Below are positions 48,787 to 58,841 of a stretch of 64,000 nt of DNA, in pieces (position 1 is the stretch's first letter; each line of letters starts with the position of its first letter). The stretch is from Sphingopyxis bauzanensis. GTDB taxonomy: Bacteria > Pseudomonadota > Alphaproteobacteria > Sphingomonadales > Sphingomonadaceae. Where the stretch lies: the NCBI RefSeq assembly GCF_002205675.1, contig NZ_NISK01000001.1, positions 429,054 to 493,053 of the forward strand, read 5' to 3'. The position numbers were made by a program, and so were the translations under genes. The notes beneath the pieces are model-generated. The model was not told the origin of the DNA, searched no databases, and saw nothing but the letters and a program-made list of their open reading frames with translations.

Positions 48787-49880
48787 CCGACGCGATCGTC
48801 ATCGGCGCCGGACCGGCCGGAACCGCCGCGGCGATCGGGCTGGCGCGCGCGGGTGCTAAGGTGCTGCTGCTCGAGCGGTCGCGCGAAACCGGCGACACGC
48901 TGTGCGGCGGGTTTCTGAGCTGGCAGTCGCTGGCGCGGCTCGACGCGCTGGGCATCGATCGCGCGGCGCTGGGCGGGCAGCAGGTCGGCCGAGTGCGACT
49001 GTTTGCCGGATCGCGCCGCAGCGAGACCAGCCTGCCGCAAGCGGCGATGGGGGTGTCGCGCCGCCGTCTCGACTCAGTGCTGCAGGCGGCGGCAGTCGCG
49101 GCGGGAGCTGAATTGCAGCGCGGGGTGCATGCGACAACGATCGACGGCCAAACCGTCCAGACGCGCGATGGCGCAACGCTCGCTGCACCCGCGCTCTTCC
49201 TCGCCGCGGGCAAGCATGGCTTTCGCGGCCAGCCGCGCGAAGTGGCGCCCTGGCAACAGCACGACCCGGTGATGGGCTTGCGGCTGCGACTGCCACACCA
49301 CGCCGCGCTCGACCGCCTGATCGGCGATGCGGTCGAGCTCCACCTGTTTGACCGCGGCTATGCCGGGCTGGTGCAGCAGGAGGACGGCAGCGCGAACCTG
49401 TGCCTCGCCACCCACAAATCGCGGCTCGACGAAGCGGGGGGCGACCCCGGGGCGCTGCTGCGCGCGCTCGGCGCCGCGCATCCGATGCTCGGCGAGCGAC
49501 TGGCCTATGCCGACTGGTCGTGCGGGATCGATGCAATCGGCCATGTCCCCTATGGCTGGCGCACCGCCGACACCGAACCGGGCCTGTTCCGCCTCGGCGA
49601 TCAGGCGGGGGTTATCCCCAGCCTTGCGGGCGAGGGCATGGGGCTGGCGCTCGCCAGCGGCGACGCGGCGGCGGCGGCGTGGCGTCACGGCGGTGCAGGC
49701 GCCGCGCCCGTCTTCCAGCACCAGCTGGCGGCGCGCATGGCGCGGCCTTTTGCCATCGCCAACGTCGTCTGGCGCGCAGGCGAGAATCCCCGCACCGCGG
49801 GCGTATTGACGGCACTCTCTTCCTCGTTCCCGTCGCTCGTCCGTTGGATGTCACAAGCGACGCGGATCGCGGCCGGTTGA
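48783..49880 (+). CDS. FAD-dependent oxidoreductase of the polyketide cluster
   Basis: A 365-residue flavoprotein with a GTG start at 48783 overlapping the methyltransferase stop. The dinucleotide motif is [35 protein letters not shown] and the second FAD motif [24 protein letters not shown] resemble geranylgeranyl reductase/monooxygenase-like proteins. In similar clusters this enzyme hydroxylates the alkylresorcinol to a quinone; that role is inferred. Confidence 0.9.
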   Translation: MTDAIVIGAGPAGTAAAIGLARAGAKVLLLERSRETGDTLCGGFLSWQSLARLDALGIDRAALGGQQVGRVRLFAGSRRSETSLPQAAMGVSRRRLDSVLQAAAVAAGAELQRGVHATTIDGQTVQTRDGATLAAPALFLAAGKHGFRGQPREVAPWQQHDPVMGLRLRLPHHAALDRLIGDAVELHLFDRGYAGLVQQEDGSANLCLATHKSRLDEAGGDPGALLRALGAAHPMLGERLAYADWSCGIDAIGHVPYGWRTADTEPGLFRLGDQAGVIPSLAGEGMGLALASGDAAAAAWRHGGAGAAPVFQHQLAARMARPFAIANVVWRAGENPRTAGVLTALSSSFPSLVRWMSQATRIAAG

Positions 49881-49974
49881 CCGCGCCCCCCTTGCAGCGG
49901 CGCGATTTCGATCCGATATTGGCGGCAAAGCAGGCGCCGCCGCACATCGACCTGCGCCCAAGGAGACATCCATC

Positions 49975-50382
49975 ATGACCGACCCGAACACCGCCAAGCC
50001 GCTCGACCCGATGGCGCACCATGTGCTGCGCGAAGGCGGCACCGAGCGCGCCTTCACTGGCAAATATACCGATCACAAGGGCGACGGCATGTACCGCTGC
50101 GCCGGGTGCGGCGAGCCGCTGTTCGACAGCCGCACCAAATATGACAGCGGCTCGGGCTGGCCGAGCTACACTGCGCCTGCCGAGGGCGGTGCGGTCAAGG
50201 AATTGACCGATACCAGCCACGGCATGGTCCGCACCGAAGTGCGCTGTGCGAAGTGCGAAGGCCACCTTGGCCATGTCTTCCCCGATGGCCCCGGACCGAC
50301 CGGGCTGCGCTATTGTATCAACAGCGCGGCGCTTGACTTCGCGGGTCGCGCACCGGATGACGCCAACACCGACGCAGGCTGA
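49975..50382 (+). CDS. msrB: Peptide methionine-(R)-S-oxide reductase
   Basis: A 135-residue MsrB from the ATG at 49975. Zinc cysteines are in [11 protein letters not shown] and [14 protein letters not shown]; the catalytic Cys is in [23 protein letters not shown] is the substrate loop. It repairs R-sulfoxides of methionine. AAGGAG precedes the ATG about 10 nt upstream. Confidence 0.96.
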   Translation: MTDPNTAKPLDPMAHHVLREGGTERAFTGKYTDHKGDGMYRCAGCGEPLFDSRTKYDSGSGWPSYTAPAEGGAVKELTDTSHGMVRTEVRCAKCEGHLGHVFPDGPGPTGLRYCINSAALDFAGRAPDDANTDAG

Positions 50383-50455
50383 ACTGCCGTCGTCGAGGGG
50401 CTGACGTCACACGGGCTGTCGCGACAGGGCGCAGCGAGGGAAGGAATATATCGCT

Positions 50456-52630
50456 TTGCGCCGCGACCGACAGCCGTCATCGTCAGGAAAATCATCATCG
50501 TCGGGCAAAGGCCCGCGCACGTCTGACCTCGGCGAGCCATCGCGCTTTCGCGTCTGGGTGCGGCGGCTGTTTCGCTGGGGGCTCGGCCTCGCGGTCGTCG
50601 GCCTTGTCGCGCTGGCGGTCGCGGTCGGTATTGCCGTGCAGCGGATGCCGAGTTTCGAGGAGCTCAAGAAATCCCCCGCGGGGCAGACGATCCGCGTCCG
50701 CGCCGCCGATGGCACCGTCTTCCTGTCGATCGGCCCCAATTACGGCCGCTGGCTGTCGCTGCGCGAGACGCCGCAGGTGATGCAGGATGCGATGGTCGCC
50801 GTCGAGGATCGGCGCTTTCGCTATCATCCCGGGCTCGATCCGGTCGGCATGGCGCGCGCCGCGACGGTCGCGGTGCAGAACAGGGGCAGCGGGCGCCGCC
50901 TGCAGGGCGCCTCGACGATCACCCAGCAGCTGGCGCGCAACGTCTTTCTGTCCAACAGCTATAATTTCCGCCGCAAGGCGCGCGAGATGATCCTCGCGCT
51001 GGCGCTCGAATGGAAATTCTCGAAGGACGAGATCCTCGAACTCTATCTGAACAAAGTTTATTTCGGCGGCGGCAGTTACGGCATCGACGCCGCGTCGCGC
51101 CGCTTTTTCGGGCATAGCGCCACCGAAATGTCGTTGTCCGAGGCCGCCGTGGTCGCAGGTCTCGTCAAGGCGCCGTCGCGCTATTCGCCGACGGCCGACG
51201 CCGGAGCCGCACTCAGCCGCGCCGGGGTCGTGCTCGGCGTGATGGTCGACGCCGGGGTGATCACCCAGAGCCAGGCCGACAGCGCGGAACCCGCCAATGT
51301 CAAACTGGCGCAGGAAACCGGGCAGAACAGCGCCCGCTATTTCAGCGACTGGGCACTGCCGCAGCTCGACATGCTGATCGACGAGGGCAGCGAGGCGCTC
51401 GACGTCTACACGACGATCGACCTCAATATGCAGCGCGCCGCGACCGCGGCGATCCAGGCCAATACGCCCGGTGGAGTGCAGGGCGCGCTGGTGTCGCTCG
51501 ACCGCGACGGCGCGGTGCGCGCGATGGTCGGCGGCAAGGATTATGTCACGTCGAACTACAACCGCGCGACGCAGGCGCTGCGCCAGCCGGGGTCGGCGTG
51601 GAAATTGTTCGTCTATATGGCGGCGCTCGAGGCGGGGTATAAGGTCGACGATCCGGTGGTCGATGAACCCGTGACGATCAACGGCTGGTCGCCGCGCAAC
51701 TCGTCGGGGCGCTTTGCCGGCACGATGGATTTGCGCAGTGCCTTTGCCTATTCGGTCAACACCGTCGCCGCCAAGCTCGGCGACGAAATCGGCTTTTCGG
51801 CGGTTGCCAATATGGCGCGACGCTTCGGCATCACGACGCCGGTCAACACCCATCCGTCGATGGTGCTGGGCAGCGCCGAGGTGCGGGTGATCGACATGGC
51901 CGCCGCCTTTGCCGCGGTGTCGCGCGGCGGCATTTCGGTCGAACCCTATGGCATCACCAAGGTGACGACCGCCGATGGCCGCCTGTTGTACCAGCGCCCC
52001 GCCGAACGTGGGCAGGTGCTGGTCGACAATTGGGTCGCCGCGGGGATCACCGACCTGCTGCAAACCGCGGTCAACACCGGCACTGGCCGCGCCGCGCAGA
52101 TCGGCCGCCCCGTCGCGGGCAAAACCGGGACGACGTCGAGCAACAAGGACGGCTGGTTCCTCGGCTTTTCGAGCGGGCTGACCACTGGGGTGTGGATGGG
52201 CCGCGACGATGCGAAAACAGTTGGCGGGCTGCAAGGCGGCCGCGCCCCGGCGCAGGCCTTTGCCGATTATATGCGCGTCGCCGTCGCGCGGCGCCCGGTC
52301 GAAGCGTTCGACACCGAGGTTGTGCTGCCCGAATGGCAGCTGGAGGACGAAGGCGAGGCCTATCTGGGCGAACCCGGCGAGGGCGCGTTGGTCGACGAGA
52401 ATGGCATGCCCATCGAGCTGCCCTATGACATGCGCCCGCCCGAAGAAGCCGCGCCGCCGCCGCTTGAAGAGGGCCCGGTGCTAGACCAGCAATGGATCGA
52501 GGAACAGACCGGGCGTCGTGGATCCGGCGAAACCGGCGCACAGCCAAAAACGATTATGGCGCCAAAGACCGCGCCGCCAGTCACCAAATCATCGCCGCCG
52601 CCGCGACCGCAACCGGAAGATTTCAACTGA
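50456..52630 (+). CDS. Class A penicillin-binding protein (PBP1A-type)
   Basis: A 724-residue bifunctional peptidoglycan synthase with a TTG start at 50456 (AAGGA 10 nt upstream). After a Ser/Lys-rich tail and one membrane helix (LGLAVVGLVALAVAVGIAV), the glycosyltransferase domain has VAVEDRRFRYHPGLDP and GASTITQQLARN. The transpeptidase domain has SAWKLF (SxxK), YSVN (SxN) and GKTGTTSSNKDGWF (KTG). The C-terminus is Pro- and Glu-rich. It polymerises and cross-links glycan strands at the inner membrane. Confidence 0.95.
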   Translation: MRRDRQPSSSGKSSSSGKGPRTSDLGEPSRFRVWVRRLFRWGLGLAVVGLVALAVAVGIAVQRMPSFEELKKSPAGQTIRVRAADGTVFLSIGPNYGRWLSLRETPQVMQDAMVAVEDRRFRYHPGLDPVGMARAATVAVQNRGSGRRLQGASTITQQLARNVFLSNSYNFRRKAREMILALALEWKFSKDEILELYLNKVYFGGGSYGIDAASRRFFGHSATEMSLSEAAVVAGLVKAPSRYSPTADAGAALSRAGVVLGVMVDAGVITQSQADSAEPANVKLAQETGQNSARYFSDWALPQLDMLIDEGSEALDVYTTIDLNMQRAATAAIQANTPGGVQGALVSLDRDGAVRAMVGGKDYVTSNYNRATQALRQPGSAWKLFVYMAALEAGYKVDDPVVDEPVTINGWSPRNSSGRFAGTMDLRSAFAYSVNTVAAKLGDEIGFSAVANMARRFGITTPVNTHPSMVLGSAEVRVIDMAAAFAAVSRGGISVEPYGITKVTTADGRLLYQRPAERGQVLVDNWVAAGITDLLQTAVNTGTGRAAQIGRPVAGKTGTTSSNKDGWFLGFSSGLTTGVWMGRDDAKTVGGLQGGRAPAQAFADYMRVAVARRPVEAFDTEVVLPEWQLEDEGEAYLGEPGEGALVDENGMPIELPYDMRPPEEAAPPPLEEGPVLDQQWIEEQTGRRGSGETGAQPKTIMAPKTAPPVTKSSPPPRPQPEDFN

Positions 52631-53351
52631 AACGGTAGCGGTGAAGCCCGCGCCCTTCGCGGCGCAGCCAGCCGCGCGCTGCGGCGACATCACCGTCGTG
52701 GAGTTCGTCGACCAGCGCGTGAAAAGCGGGGCCATGGTCCATGTGCACGAGATGCGCGACTTCGTGCGCCACCGTCGCGCGGCGGACATGGTCGGGCGCC
52801 ATCACCAGCCGCCAGCTGTAGCGCAGGTCGCCATCATGGGTGCAGCTGCCCCAGCGGCTGCGCGGATCGCCGACCCCGACGCGGCCCACTGCTAGTCCAG
52901 CGCGCGCGGCAATCTCGCGGCTCTCACCCTCGAGCAACGCAAGCGCCTGAGCCTTGAGCCAGCGCTCGACCCGGCGTCCGACCGTTTCGGCGGGGCCGCC
53001 AACGCGCAGCGCGTCGGGATCGATCCCGATCGCGCGCGGTGCTGTCGGGATCCAGTCGACCCGGCGATCGATGCCCTGGAACGGCACCGATGCACCGGGA
53101 CCGACGAGCACCGGCAGCGCCGCTTTGCCCACCTGCTCGGTGAGCCATTCCTGCTGCTCGCTTGCCCATTTGAGCGCCGCACGGACGTTGGTCCGCCGCG
53201 GCACCGTCAGCCGCAACTGGCCGCGCGCCGCGTCAAACACCAGCCGGTAGCGTCGCGACTGCGCGTGCTGGACGACGCGCACCGGCCACGCGTCATCGCC
53301 GACCTGGATGTGCGGCGCCTCGGCGCGCAAATTAAACCACGCGTTCGACAA
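52623..53351 (-). CDS. YgjP-like (DUF45) metallopeptidase-domain protein
   Basis: The domain has RWGSCTHDGDLRYSWRLVMAP, then VAHEVAHLVHMDHGPAFHALV with the zinc motif HExxH, typical of YgjP/DUF45 proteins. No ATG lies near the domain; a TTG at 53351, 20 nt inside the YcgN gene, is the best start (about 242 residues), and TTG 53330 is possible. It lies downstream of YcgN on the same strand. The 3' end overlaps the PBP1A gene by 8 nt, convergent. Confidence 0.8.
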   Translation of the reverse strand: MSNAWFNLRAEAPHIQVGDDAWPVRVVQHAQSRRYRLVFDAARGQLRLTVPRRTNVRAALKWASEQQEWLTEQVGKAALPVLVGPGASVPFQGIDRRVDWIPTAPRAIGIDPDALRVGGPAETVGRRVERWLKAQALALLEGESREIAARAGLAVGRVGVGDPRSRWGSCTHDGDLRYSWRLVMAPDHVRRATVAHEVAHLVHMDHGPAFHALVDELHDGDVAAARGWLRREGRGLHRYRFS

Positions 53352-53787
53352 GGTGATTTTCCAGTGGCCCGGCAATATCCTCGCTGACCGTCCAGCCAGC
53401 GATCGACTGGCCCGCGCGATGAACCGCATCGCGATCGCCGCACACGAGGTAATGCCATTCCGGCAAGGGCTCACCCTCGGCGCGCAGTCGATAGGCGCAG
53501 CTTTGCGGCAGCCATTCGATTGTACCGACCTTCGCCTTGGTCAGCGTCAGGCAATCGGGAACATGACGGCGGCGATGTTTGTAATCGCCGCAGCGCGCGG
53601 TGGTGAGGTCGAGCAGGCGGCACGCGACGTTGGTCGGATAAATCCGTCCCGTATCCTCATCCTCGATCTTGTGCAGGCAGCATTTACCGCAGCCGTCGCA
53701 CAAGGCTTCCCACTGCCCGGCGTCGAGACTGGCGAGCGGCGCTTCCCAAAAGGGGCGTGGCGCCGCACCGCCGGTCACTGGACCCAT
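53332..53787 (-). CDS. YcgN-family cysteine cluster protein
   Basis: A 151-residue protein from the ATG at 53787 (MGPVTGGAAPRPFWEAPL). Cysteines in CDGCGKCCLHKIED, VACRLLD and RCGDYKHRRRHVPDC fit the UPF0153/YcgN zinc- or iron-binding cluster. EWLPQSCAYRLRAEGEPLPEWHYL is the family C-terminal signature. The start lies 13 nt inside the SCO gene, so these form an operon. Confidence 0.92.
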   Translation of the reverse strand: MGPVTGGAAPRPFWEAPLASLDAGQWEALCDGCGKCCLHKIEDEDTGRIYPTNVACRLLDLTTARCGDYKHRRRHVPDCLTLTKAKVGTIEWLPQSCAYRLRAEGEPLPEWHYLVCGDRDAVHRAGQSIAGWTVSEDIAGPLENHLVERVV

Positions 53788-54419
53788 TTCGCCAGATCGG
53801 CGGCGACCGCAGCGGGCGCGCCCTCGTCGGCGTCGGTCGATGGATCGTCGAGCGGCAGCAGCGCCAGCGGCTTGCCGGCGGGGTCCATCAGGAAGGCGAG
53901 CTGGCTGTGCGCCATCAGATAGCGATCGGGGGCCGAGCCATCGACCTTGTTGTAGGTGACGACATAGGCCTTGGCGACGGTGGCAATCTGTTCGGGGGTG
54001 CCGGTCAGGCCGAGCAGGCGCGGATGATAGCGCGCGACGAAGGGCTTCAGCGATTCGGGCGTATCGCGCGCCGGATCGACGGTAATGAACAGTGGCGCGA
54101 TCTTGGCGCCGCGCGCCGGATCGGCCTTTTCGAACTGCGCCAGCCCGCGCATCAGCTTTTGCAGGTCGACCGGGCAGATGTCGGGGCAAAAGCTGTAGCC
54201 GAAATAGACGAGGCGATATTGTCCGGCGAAATCGGTGTCGCGGACCGTCTTTCCGTTCTGGTCGGTGAGCGTGAACGGGCCGCCGATGCGGGCGCCTTCG
54301 AGCGGCGGGGTCGCGGGCGGCGCATCGACTGGGCCACCACATCCTGCCAGCAGCGCGCCGAAAGCGACGATGAGGCTTGCACGGACAAGCTTTTGTCCCA
54401 TATTCGCGATATTCATCAT
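53775..54419 (-). CDS. SCO1/SenC-family copper chaperone lipoprotein
   Basis: A 214-residue protein. The lipobox LLAGC (Cys27) anchors it to the membrane. The thioredoxin-like domain has the copper motif SFCPDICP (Cys78, Cys82) and His171 in YLMAHSQLAFLMD. Family members deliver copper to the CuA centre of cytochrome oxidase. It heads the minus-strand run with YcgN and DUF45. Confidence 0.94.
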   Translation of the reverse strand: MMNIANMGQKLVRASLIVAFGALLAGCGGPVDAPPATPPLEGARIGGPFTLTDQNGKTVRDTDFAGQYRLVYFGYSFCPDICPVDLQKLMRGLAQFEKADPARGAKIAPLFITVDPARDTPESLKPFVARYHPRLLGLTGTPEQIATVAKAYVVTYNKVDGSAPDRYLMAHSQLAFLMDPAGKPLALLPLDDPSTDADEGAPAAVAADLAKWVQ

Positions 54420-54505
54420 GGGGCCAGCCTTGGTCGGCTAGCCCGTGAAAATCAACCATTCTCGTCGCGGCGTCGCGACGGTTTTTGCCAGGGGTCCCCC
54501 AGATC

Positions 54506-55126
54506 ATGTTCCGACGCGCGGAGTTCCGCCTCGCCGCCTTCCTCTTGGCCCTCGTAGGGGCGGCGGCGCTGCTCCCCGGGCCCGTTCAGGCGCAATTCCG
54601 CGGTGGCTATGCCTTTTTGCAGGCGGTCGAGAGCCGCGACGGGACCAAGGCGACCGACGCGCTGAAAGATGATCCGGCGCTGATCAACAGCAAGCATCCC
54701 GAAAACGGCGAGACCGCACTTGTCATCGTTGCCAAGCGCCGCGACGGGACCTGGCTGCGCTTCCTGCTCGCCAAGGATGCCGACCCGGCAATCGCCGACA
54801 AGCAGGGCATGACCCCGCTGATGCACGCCGCGCTGCTCAATTTCACCGATGGCGCCGAGGAATTGCTCAACGCCAAGGCACCGGTCGACCAGACCAACCG
54901 CCGCGGCGAGACCGCGCTGATCCTGGCGGTGCAGACCAAGAATGTCGCGATGGTGCGCCTGCTGATGCGGCGCGGCGCTAACCCCGACAAGGCCGATCAT
55001 GCCACGGGCATGAGCGCGCGCGATTATGCCAAGCGCGACGACCGCACCGGGCAGCTGGTTACGATCCTGGAAGCGAAAGTCGGCGGCCCCGAGCGCGACT
55101 TGGGGCCAAGCATCGGACCCAATTGA
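54506..55126 (+). CDS. Ankyrin-repeat protein, exported
   Basis: A 206-residue protein from the ATG at 54506; the frame extends to 54485 without a better start. The signal peptide ends in PVQAQFRGG. At least three ankyrin repeats follow: GETALVIVAKRRDGTWLRFLLAK, GMTPLMHAALLNFTDGAEELL and GETALILAVQTKNVAMVRLLM. It is probably periplasmic. A protein-binding role is inferred; no partner is evident. Confidence 0.9.
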   Translation: MFRRAEFRLAAFLLALVGAAALLPGPVQAQFRGGYAFLQAVESRDGTKATDALKDDPALINSKHPENGETALVIVAKRRDGTWLRFLLAKDADPAIADKQGMTPLMHAALLNFTDGAEELLNAKAPVDQTNRRGETALILAVQTKNVAMVRLLMRRGANPDKADHATGMSARDYAKRDDRTGQLVTILEAKVGGPERDLGPSIGPN

Positions 55127-55133
55127 TCAAGAC

Positions 55134-55165
55134 AATGTGATATGTAATTTGACAATCACATTACA
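55134..55165. promoter_or_regulatory. Candidate ribB promoter/operator with inverted repeats
   Basis: AATGTGAT (55134-55141) and ATCACATT (55155-55162) form an 8-bp inverted repeat; TGTAAT (55143-55148) and ATTACA (55160-55165) form a second, overlapping one. A TTGACA at 55149-55154 could be the -35. The site lies 20-50 nt before the ATG of ribB, whose product carries an HTH. Confidence 0.55.
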
Positions 55166-55183
55166 GTGTGAGACATTGCCCTC

Positions 55184-56461
55184 ATGTCCACACAGCTCAT
55201 CGACCGCATCCGCGGCATTGTCGACGACGGGGCCATGTCCCGCTCTGGCCTCGCGCGCGCCGCCGGCCTCCACGCCAACAGCCTGCGCGACCTCGACTCG
55301 CCGGGATGGAACCCGACCGCCGAAACGCTGCGCAAGCTGGAGAACTGGCTCGCGCACGGCAGCGACCTCTCACCGATGGCGACGCCCGAAGAGATTATCG
55401 CCGAGGCGCGCAACGGCCGCATGTTCATCCTCGTCGACGACGAGGACCGCGAGAATGAGGGCGATCTGGTCATCCCGGCGCAGATGGCGACCCCCGATGC
55501 GGTCAATTTCATGGCGACCCACGGCCGCGGGCTGATCTGCCTGACCCTGACCAGGGCGCGTGTCGACCAGCTCGGCCTCGAACTGATGAGCCGCCAGAAC
55601 GGCACCCGCCACGAAACCGCCTTCACCACCTCGGTCGAGGCGCGCGAAGGGGTCACCACCGGCATCTCCGCCGCCGACCGCGCCCGCACCGTGTCGGTCG
55701 CAATCGACGCCTCGAAAGGCCGCGACGACATCGTCACCCCCGGCCATGTTTTTCCGCTGATCGCGCGCGATGGCGGCGTGCTGGTGCGTGCCGGGCATAC
55801 CGAAGCATCGGTCGATATCGCCCGCCTCGCCGGGCTCAACCCGTCGGGGGTGATCTGCGAGATCATGAACGACGACGGGTCGATGGCGCGGCTCGACGAC
55901 CTGATCCCGTTCGCGCGGCGTCATGGGCTGAAGATCGGGACGATCGCCGACCTGATCGCCTATCGCCACCGCAACGACCGGCTGGTCGAATGCGTCGCCG
56001 ACGATCCGTTCGAATCGGATTATGGCGGCGACTGGCGGCTGAAATCCTATCGCAACAAGATCGATGGCAGCGTCAATCTGGCACTGCAAAAGGGTGCGAT
56101 CGATCCCGACGGGGTGACGCTGGTCCGCATGCATCCGGTGTCGATCTTCGACGACATCATGGGGCGTCCGGGGCCAAAGAAGCGCCGCCTGCAACGCTCG
56201 ATGGAGGCGATCGGCCAAGCCGGATCGGGGGTCATCGTCATGCTGATGCGCCCGCTGCCCGGGTCTGCGGCGGCCGAGGAAATCCCGCCGCCGTCGGGTG
56301 GCATGGACCTCAGAACCTATGGAATCGGCGCCCAGATCCTCGCCGATCTTGGCGTGCACGCGATGGAATTGCTGACGCCGTCGCACAATAATCTGGTCGG
56401 GCTGGAGGGCTATGGCCTGTCGGTCGTCGGCGAACGCTCAATCCCCGGGGAGGCCGCATAA
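55184..56461 (+). CDS. ribB: 3,4-dihydroxy-2-butanone-4-phosphate synthase with N-terminal HTH
   Basis: A 425-residue protein with three parts. Residues 1-62 form an XRE-like helix-turn-helix ([20 protein letters not shown]...TLRKLENWL). Residues about 65-270 are the DHBP synthase: [50 protein letters not shown]. Residues about 285-420 resemble GTP cyclohydrolase II ([30 protein letters not shown]) but lack the zinc cysteines, so RibA activity is unlikely. It makes the four-carbon riboflavin precursor from ribulose 5-phosphate. The HTH and upstream dyads suggest self-regulation. It ends where ribH begins. Confidence 0.92.
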   Translation: MSTQLIDRIRGIVDDGAMSRSGLARAAGLHANSLRDLDSPGWNPTAETLRKLENWLAHGSDLSPMATPEEIIAEARNGRMFILVDDEDRENEGDLVIPAQMATPDAVNFMATHGRGLICLTLTRARVDQLGLELMSRQNGTRHETAFTTSVEAREGVTTGISAADRARTVSVAIDASKGRDDIVTPGHVFPLIARDGGVLVRAGHTEASVDIARLAGLNPSGVICEIMNDDGSMARLDDLIPFARRHGLKIGTIADLIAYRHRNDRLVECVADDPFESDYGGDWRLKSYRNKIDGSVNLALQKGAIDPDGVTLVRMHPVSIFDDIMGRPGPKKRRLQRSMEAIGQAGSGVIVMLMRPLPGSAAAEEIPPPSGGMDLRTYGIGAQILADLGVHAMELLTPSHNNLVGLEGYGLSVVGERSIPGEAA

Positions 56462-56886
56462 TGGCGCATGTACTGATCGTCGAAGCCCGCTTCTATTCAG
56501 AACTAAACGACATGCTGCTCGACGGCGTGCGCAGCACGCTTGAAGCCGAAGGCCACAGCCATGAAACGGTGACCGTCCCTGGCGCACTCGAAGTCCCGGC
56601 GGCGATCTCGCTCGCCGCCGACACCGGCCGCTACGACGCCTATGTCGCGCTCGGCGTCGTCATCCGCGGCGAAACTTATCATTTCGAAGTCGTGTCGAAC
56701 GAAAGCGCGCGCGGCATCATGGCGCTGACCCTCGACGGCCTCGCGATCGGCAATGGCATCCTCACGGTCGAGAATGACGAACAGGCGCTTGCGCGCGCCG
56801 ACAAGACGCGCAAGGATAAGGGCGGCGAAGCGGCCAAGGCCGCGCTCGCCATGCTGGCCCTCAAGGAGCAATTCGGCATTGGTTGA
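56461..56886 (+). CDS. ribH: 6,7-dimethyl-8-ribityllumazine synthase
   Basis: A 141-residue RibH. Motifs: [54 protein letters not shown] and [13 protein letters not shown]. It joins the RibB product to the pyrimidine intermediate to form lumazine. The ATG overlaps the last base of the ribB stop. Confidence 0.96.
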   Translation: MAHVLIVEARFYSELNDMLLDGVRSTLEAEGHSHETVTVPGALEVPAAISLAADTGRYDAYVALGVVIRGETYHFEVVSNESARGIMALTLDGLAIGNGILTVENDEQALARADKTRKDKGGEAAKAALAMLALKEQFGIG

Positions 56887-57529
56887 TAGCGCACCTCCCA
56901 GCCGTTTTTCTGTCGTGGAGCGCGGCGGCCGGCTGGTGGTGATCGACCGCGAAACCGGCCAGACGCCGCTTACCGCGGCGCAGCGCATGGAAATTCACGA
57001 CCGCGAGTTGGGGATCGAACCGATCCGTCCCGAGCAGCGCGCCAGTTTACCCGATATGTCGGCAGCAGCGCGCGCCGAATCGGGGCTGAGCGCGCGGCCC
57101 GCACCGATCCAGTCGCCTGCGGCAATCCCCGTCCCCGCCAAGCCGCGCGTTGCCGCCGCGACGGCCGAACAGGGCAAACGGCCCTGGTCTTCAGCCCCGG
57201 GCGACCGGCCCGCGCTAAAGTCCAATGCACCCGCTCGCATCCCGAACCGTCCAGCACCGCCAAGCGGCGCCCGCAAGACGATCGTCACTGGCAAATGGTG
57301 GGATGCAAAAGGGCCGCGGACGATCGAACTTGGCCCCAAGGGGCAGCAGGTGCTGAGTGGCGGCTTTCTGACGTTGTTCGTCGTCGCAATCATCGCGGCG
57401 ATTGTGGTGCTGTTCATCCAACCATTGCTGCTGTTCGTTGGCGCCTTCCTGCTGTTCCGTTTCGGCAACAACATCCTCGGTCCGCTCGGCGCCGGGATTG
57501 TCGACAAGGCGATCGCCGAGAAGGGTTAG
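56879..57529 (+). CDS. Hypothetical protein with C-terminal membrane helices
   Basis: A 216-residue protein; the TTG at 56879 has AAGGAG 10 nt upstream and overlaps ribH by 8 nt, but the start is uncertain. The N-terminal half is Pro/Ala-rich and charged (residues about 55-120). Near the C-terminus are two hydrophobic segments ([23 protein letters not shown] and [11 protein letters not shown]). No family was recognised; it probably sits in the inner membrane. Confidence 0.65.
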   Translation: MVDSAPPSRFSVVERGGRLVVIDRETGQTPLTAAQRMEIHDRELGIEPIRPEQRASLPDMSAAARAESGLSARPAPIQSPAAIPVPAKPRVAAATAEQGKRPWSSAPGDRPALKSNAPARIPNRPAPPSGARKTIVTGKWWDAKGPRTIELGPKGQQVLSGGFLTLFVVAIIAAIVVLFIQPLLLFVGAFLLFRFGNNILGPLGAGIVDKAIAEKG

Positions 57530-57552
57530 CCCGACTTCCGCCAACCAATTTC

Positions 57553-57637
57553 CGTCATTGCGAGGAGCCGAAGGCGACGCGGCAATCCAGAGCAGGCGTA
57601 TACCGCTCTGGATTGCTTCGCTCGGCTCGCAATGACG
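57553..57637. repeat. Intergenic palindrome, family B
   Basis: Arms CGTCATTGCGAG and CTCGCAATGACG are perfect complements; the interior adds CGGCAATCCAGAG / CTCTGGATTG pairing. This is a widespread alphaproteobacterial intergenic palindrome. It lies between convergent genes and may end both transcripts. Confidence 0.8.
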
Positions 57638-57642
57638 AATGT

Positions 57643-58728
57643 TTACGCGTCCACCAGCGCCGGATAGTCGGTGTAACCTTGCGCCCCCGGCGAGTACCAG
57701 GTCTGCGGGTTGTCGGCGGCCCATGCGGCGCCGCTCTTAATCCGTTCGACCAAGTCGGGGTTGCCGATGAACGGACGACCAAAGGCGATCGCGTCCGCCA
57801 CGCCGCTGGCCAGCGCCGTTTCGGCCTCGGCGACATCATAGTCGCTGTTGAGGATCAGCGGCCCTTTGAACACCTTGCGGATTGCAGGCGATTGCTTCGG
57901 CACGTCGGTGTTGCCGAAGGTGCCGTCGGGCCCGGGTTCGCGCAGTTCGAGGAAACCAATGCCGAGCGCGTCGAGCGCCGCGGCGGCGGCGGTGAACAAA
58001 GGCTCCGGATTGCTGTCATCGACGCCCTGCGAATTGCCATTGGGAGACAGCCGCACCGACACGCGGTCGGCGCCCCAGACGCCGATCAGCGCTTCGGTGA
58101 CTTCGCGCAGCAGGCGGACGCGGTTTTCAACCGGCCCGCCATAATCGTCGTCGCGCAAATTGCTGTTGTCGCGCAGGAATTGATCGATCAGATAACCATT
58201 GGCGCCGTGGAGCTGGACCCCGTCGAACCCCGCGCGCTTCGCATTCTCGGCGGACTTGGCGTAGTCGGCGATCAGGCGCGGAATTTCGGCAAGTTCGAGC
58301 GGGCGTGCAACTTCCAGATCGCGGCGACCAACCGGCGTGTGCGCGCGGCCTTCGCCCTGCGTCGCCGACGCCGACACAGGCAGCTTGCCATCGTTGAACA
58401 CCGAATGGACGAGGCGGCCCATGTGCCACAGCTGCGCGACGATCCGCCCGCCCGCTTTGTGGACGGCGTCGGTCACAGGCTTCCAGCCTTCGACCTGCGC
58501 GTCGGTCCACAGGCCGGGGGCTGACGGCCAGCCGAGGCCTTCCTGCGAAATGCCGGTCGCTTCCGAAATGATCAGCCCCGCCGAGGCGCGCTGGCGATAA
58601 TATTCGACCGCGAGTTCGGTCGGGACGAACCCGGCGGCGGCGCGGCCGCGGGTCAGCGGCGCCATGATGATGCGGTTCGGCGCCTCGATGGCGCCCAGCT
58701 TGATCGGGTCAAAAAGCGATACGGCCAT
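57643..58728 (-). CDS. Old-yellow-enzyme family ene-reductase
   Basis: A 361-residue FMN enzyme from the ATG at 58728 with GGAGG just upstream (short spacing). Signatures: LFDPIKLGAIEAPNRIIMAPLTRGRA at the start, IVAQLWHMGRLVH, FDGVQLHGANGYLIDQFL and GRPFIGNPDLVERIKSG. It reduces activated C=C bonds with NAD(P)H. The physiological substrate is unknown. Confidence 0.95.
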   Translation of the reverse strand: MAVSLFDPIKLGAIEAPNRIIMAPLTRGRAAAGFVPTELAVEYYRQRASAGLIISEATGISQEGLGWPSAPGLWTDAQVEGWKPVTDAVHKAGGRIVAQLWHMGRLVHSVFNDGKLPVSASATQGEGRAHTPVGRRDLEVARPLELAEIPRLIADYAKSAENAKRAGFDGVQLHGANGYLIDQFLRDNSNLRDDDYGGPVENRVRLLREVTEALIGVWGADRVSVRLSPNGNSQGVDDSNPEPLFTAAAAALDALGIGFLELREPGPDGTFGNTDVPKQSPAIRKVFKGPLILNSDYDVAEAETALASGVADAIAFGRPFIGNPDLVERIKSGAAWAADNPQTWYSPGAQGYTDYPALVDA

Positions 58729-58841
58729 AAATCCTCCACGTTCCAAAATCTGCGCGACGACCGATCAGGGCGCCGCTATGGCCCGCGAAGCTATGGTCGC
58801 CGCTGGGCCTGCACAATGGTCAGTATCAAAAGAAAATCTAA

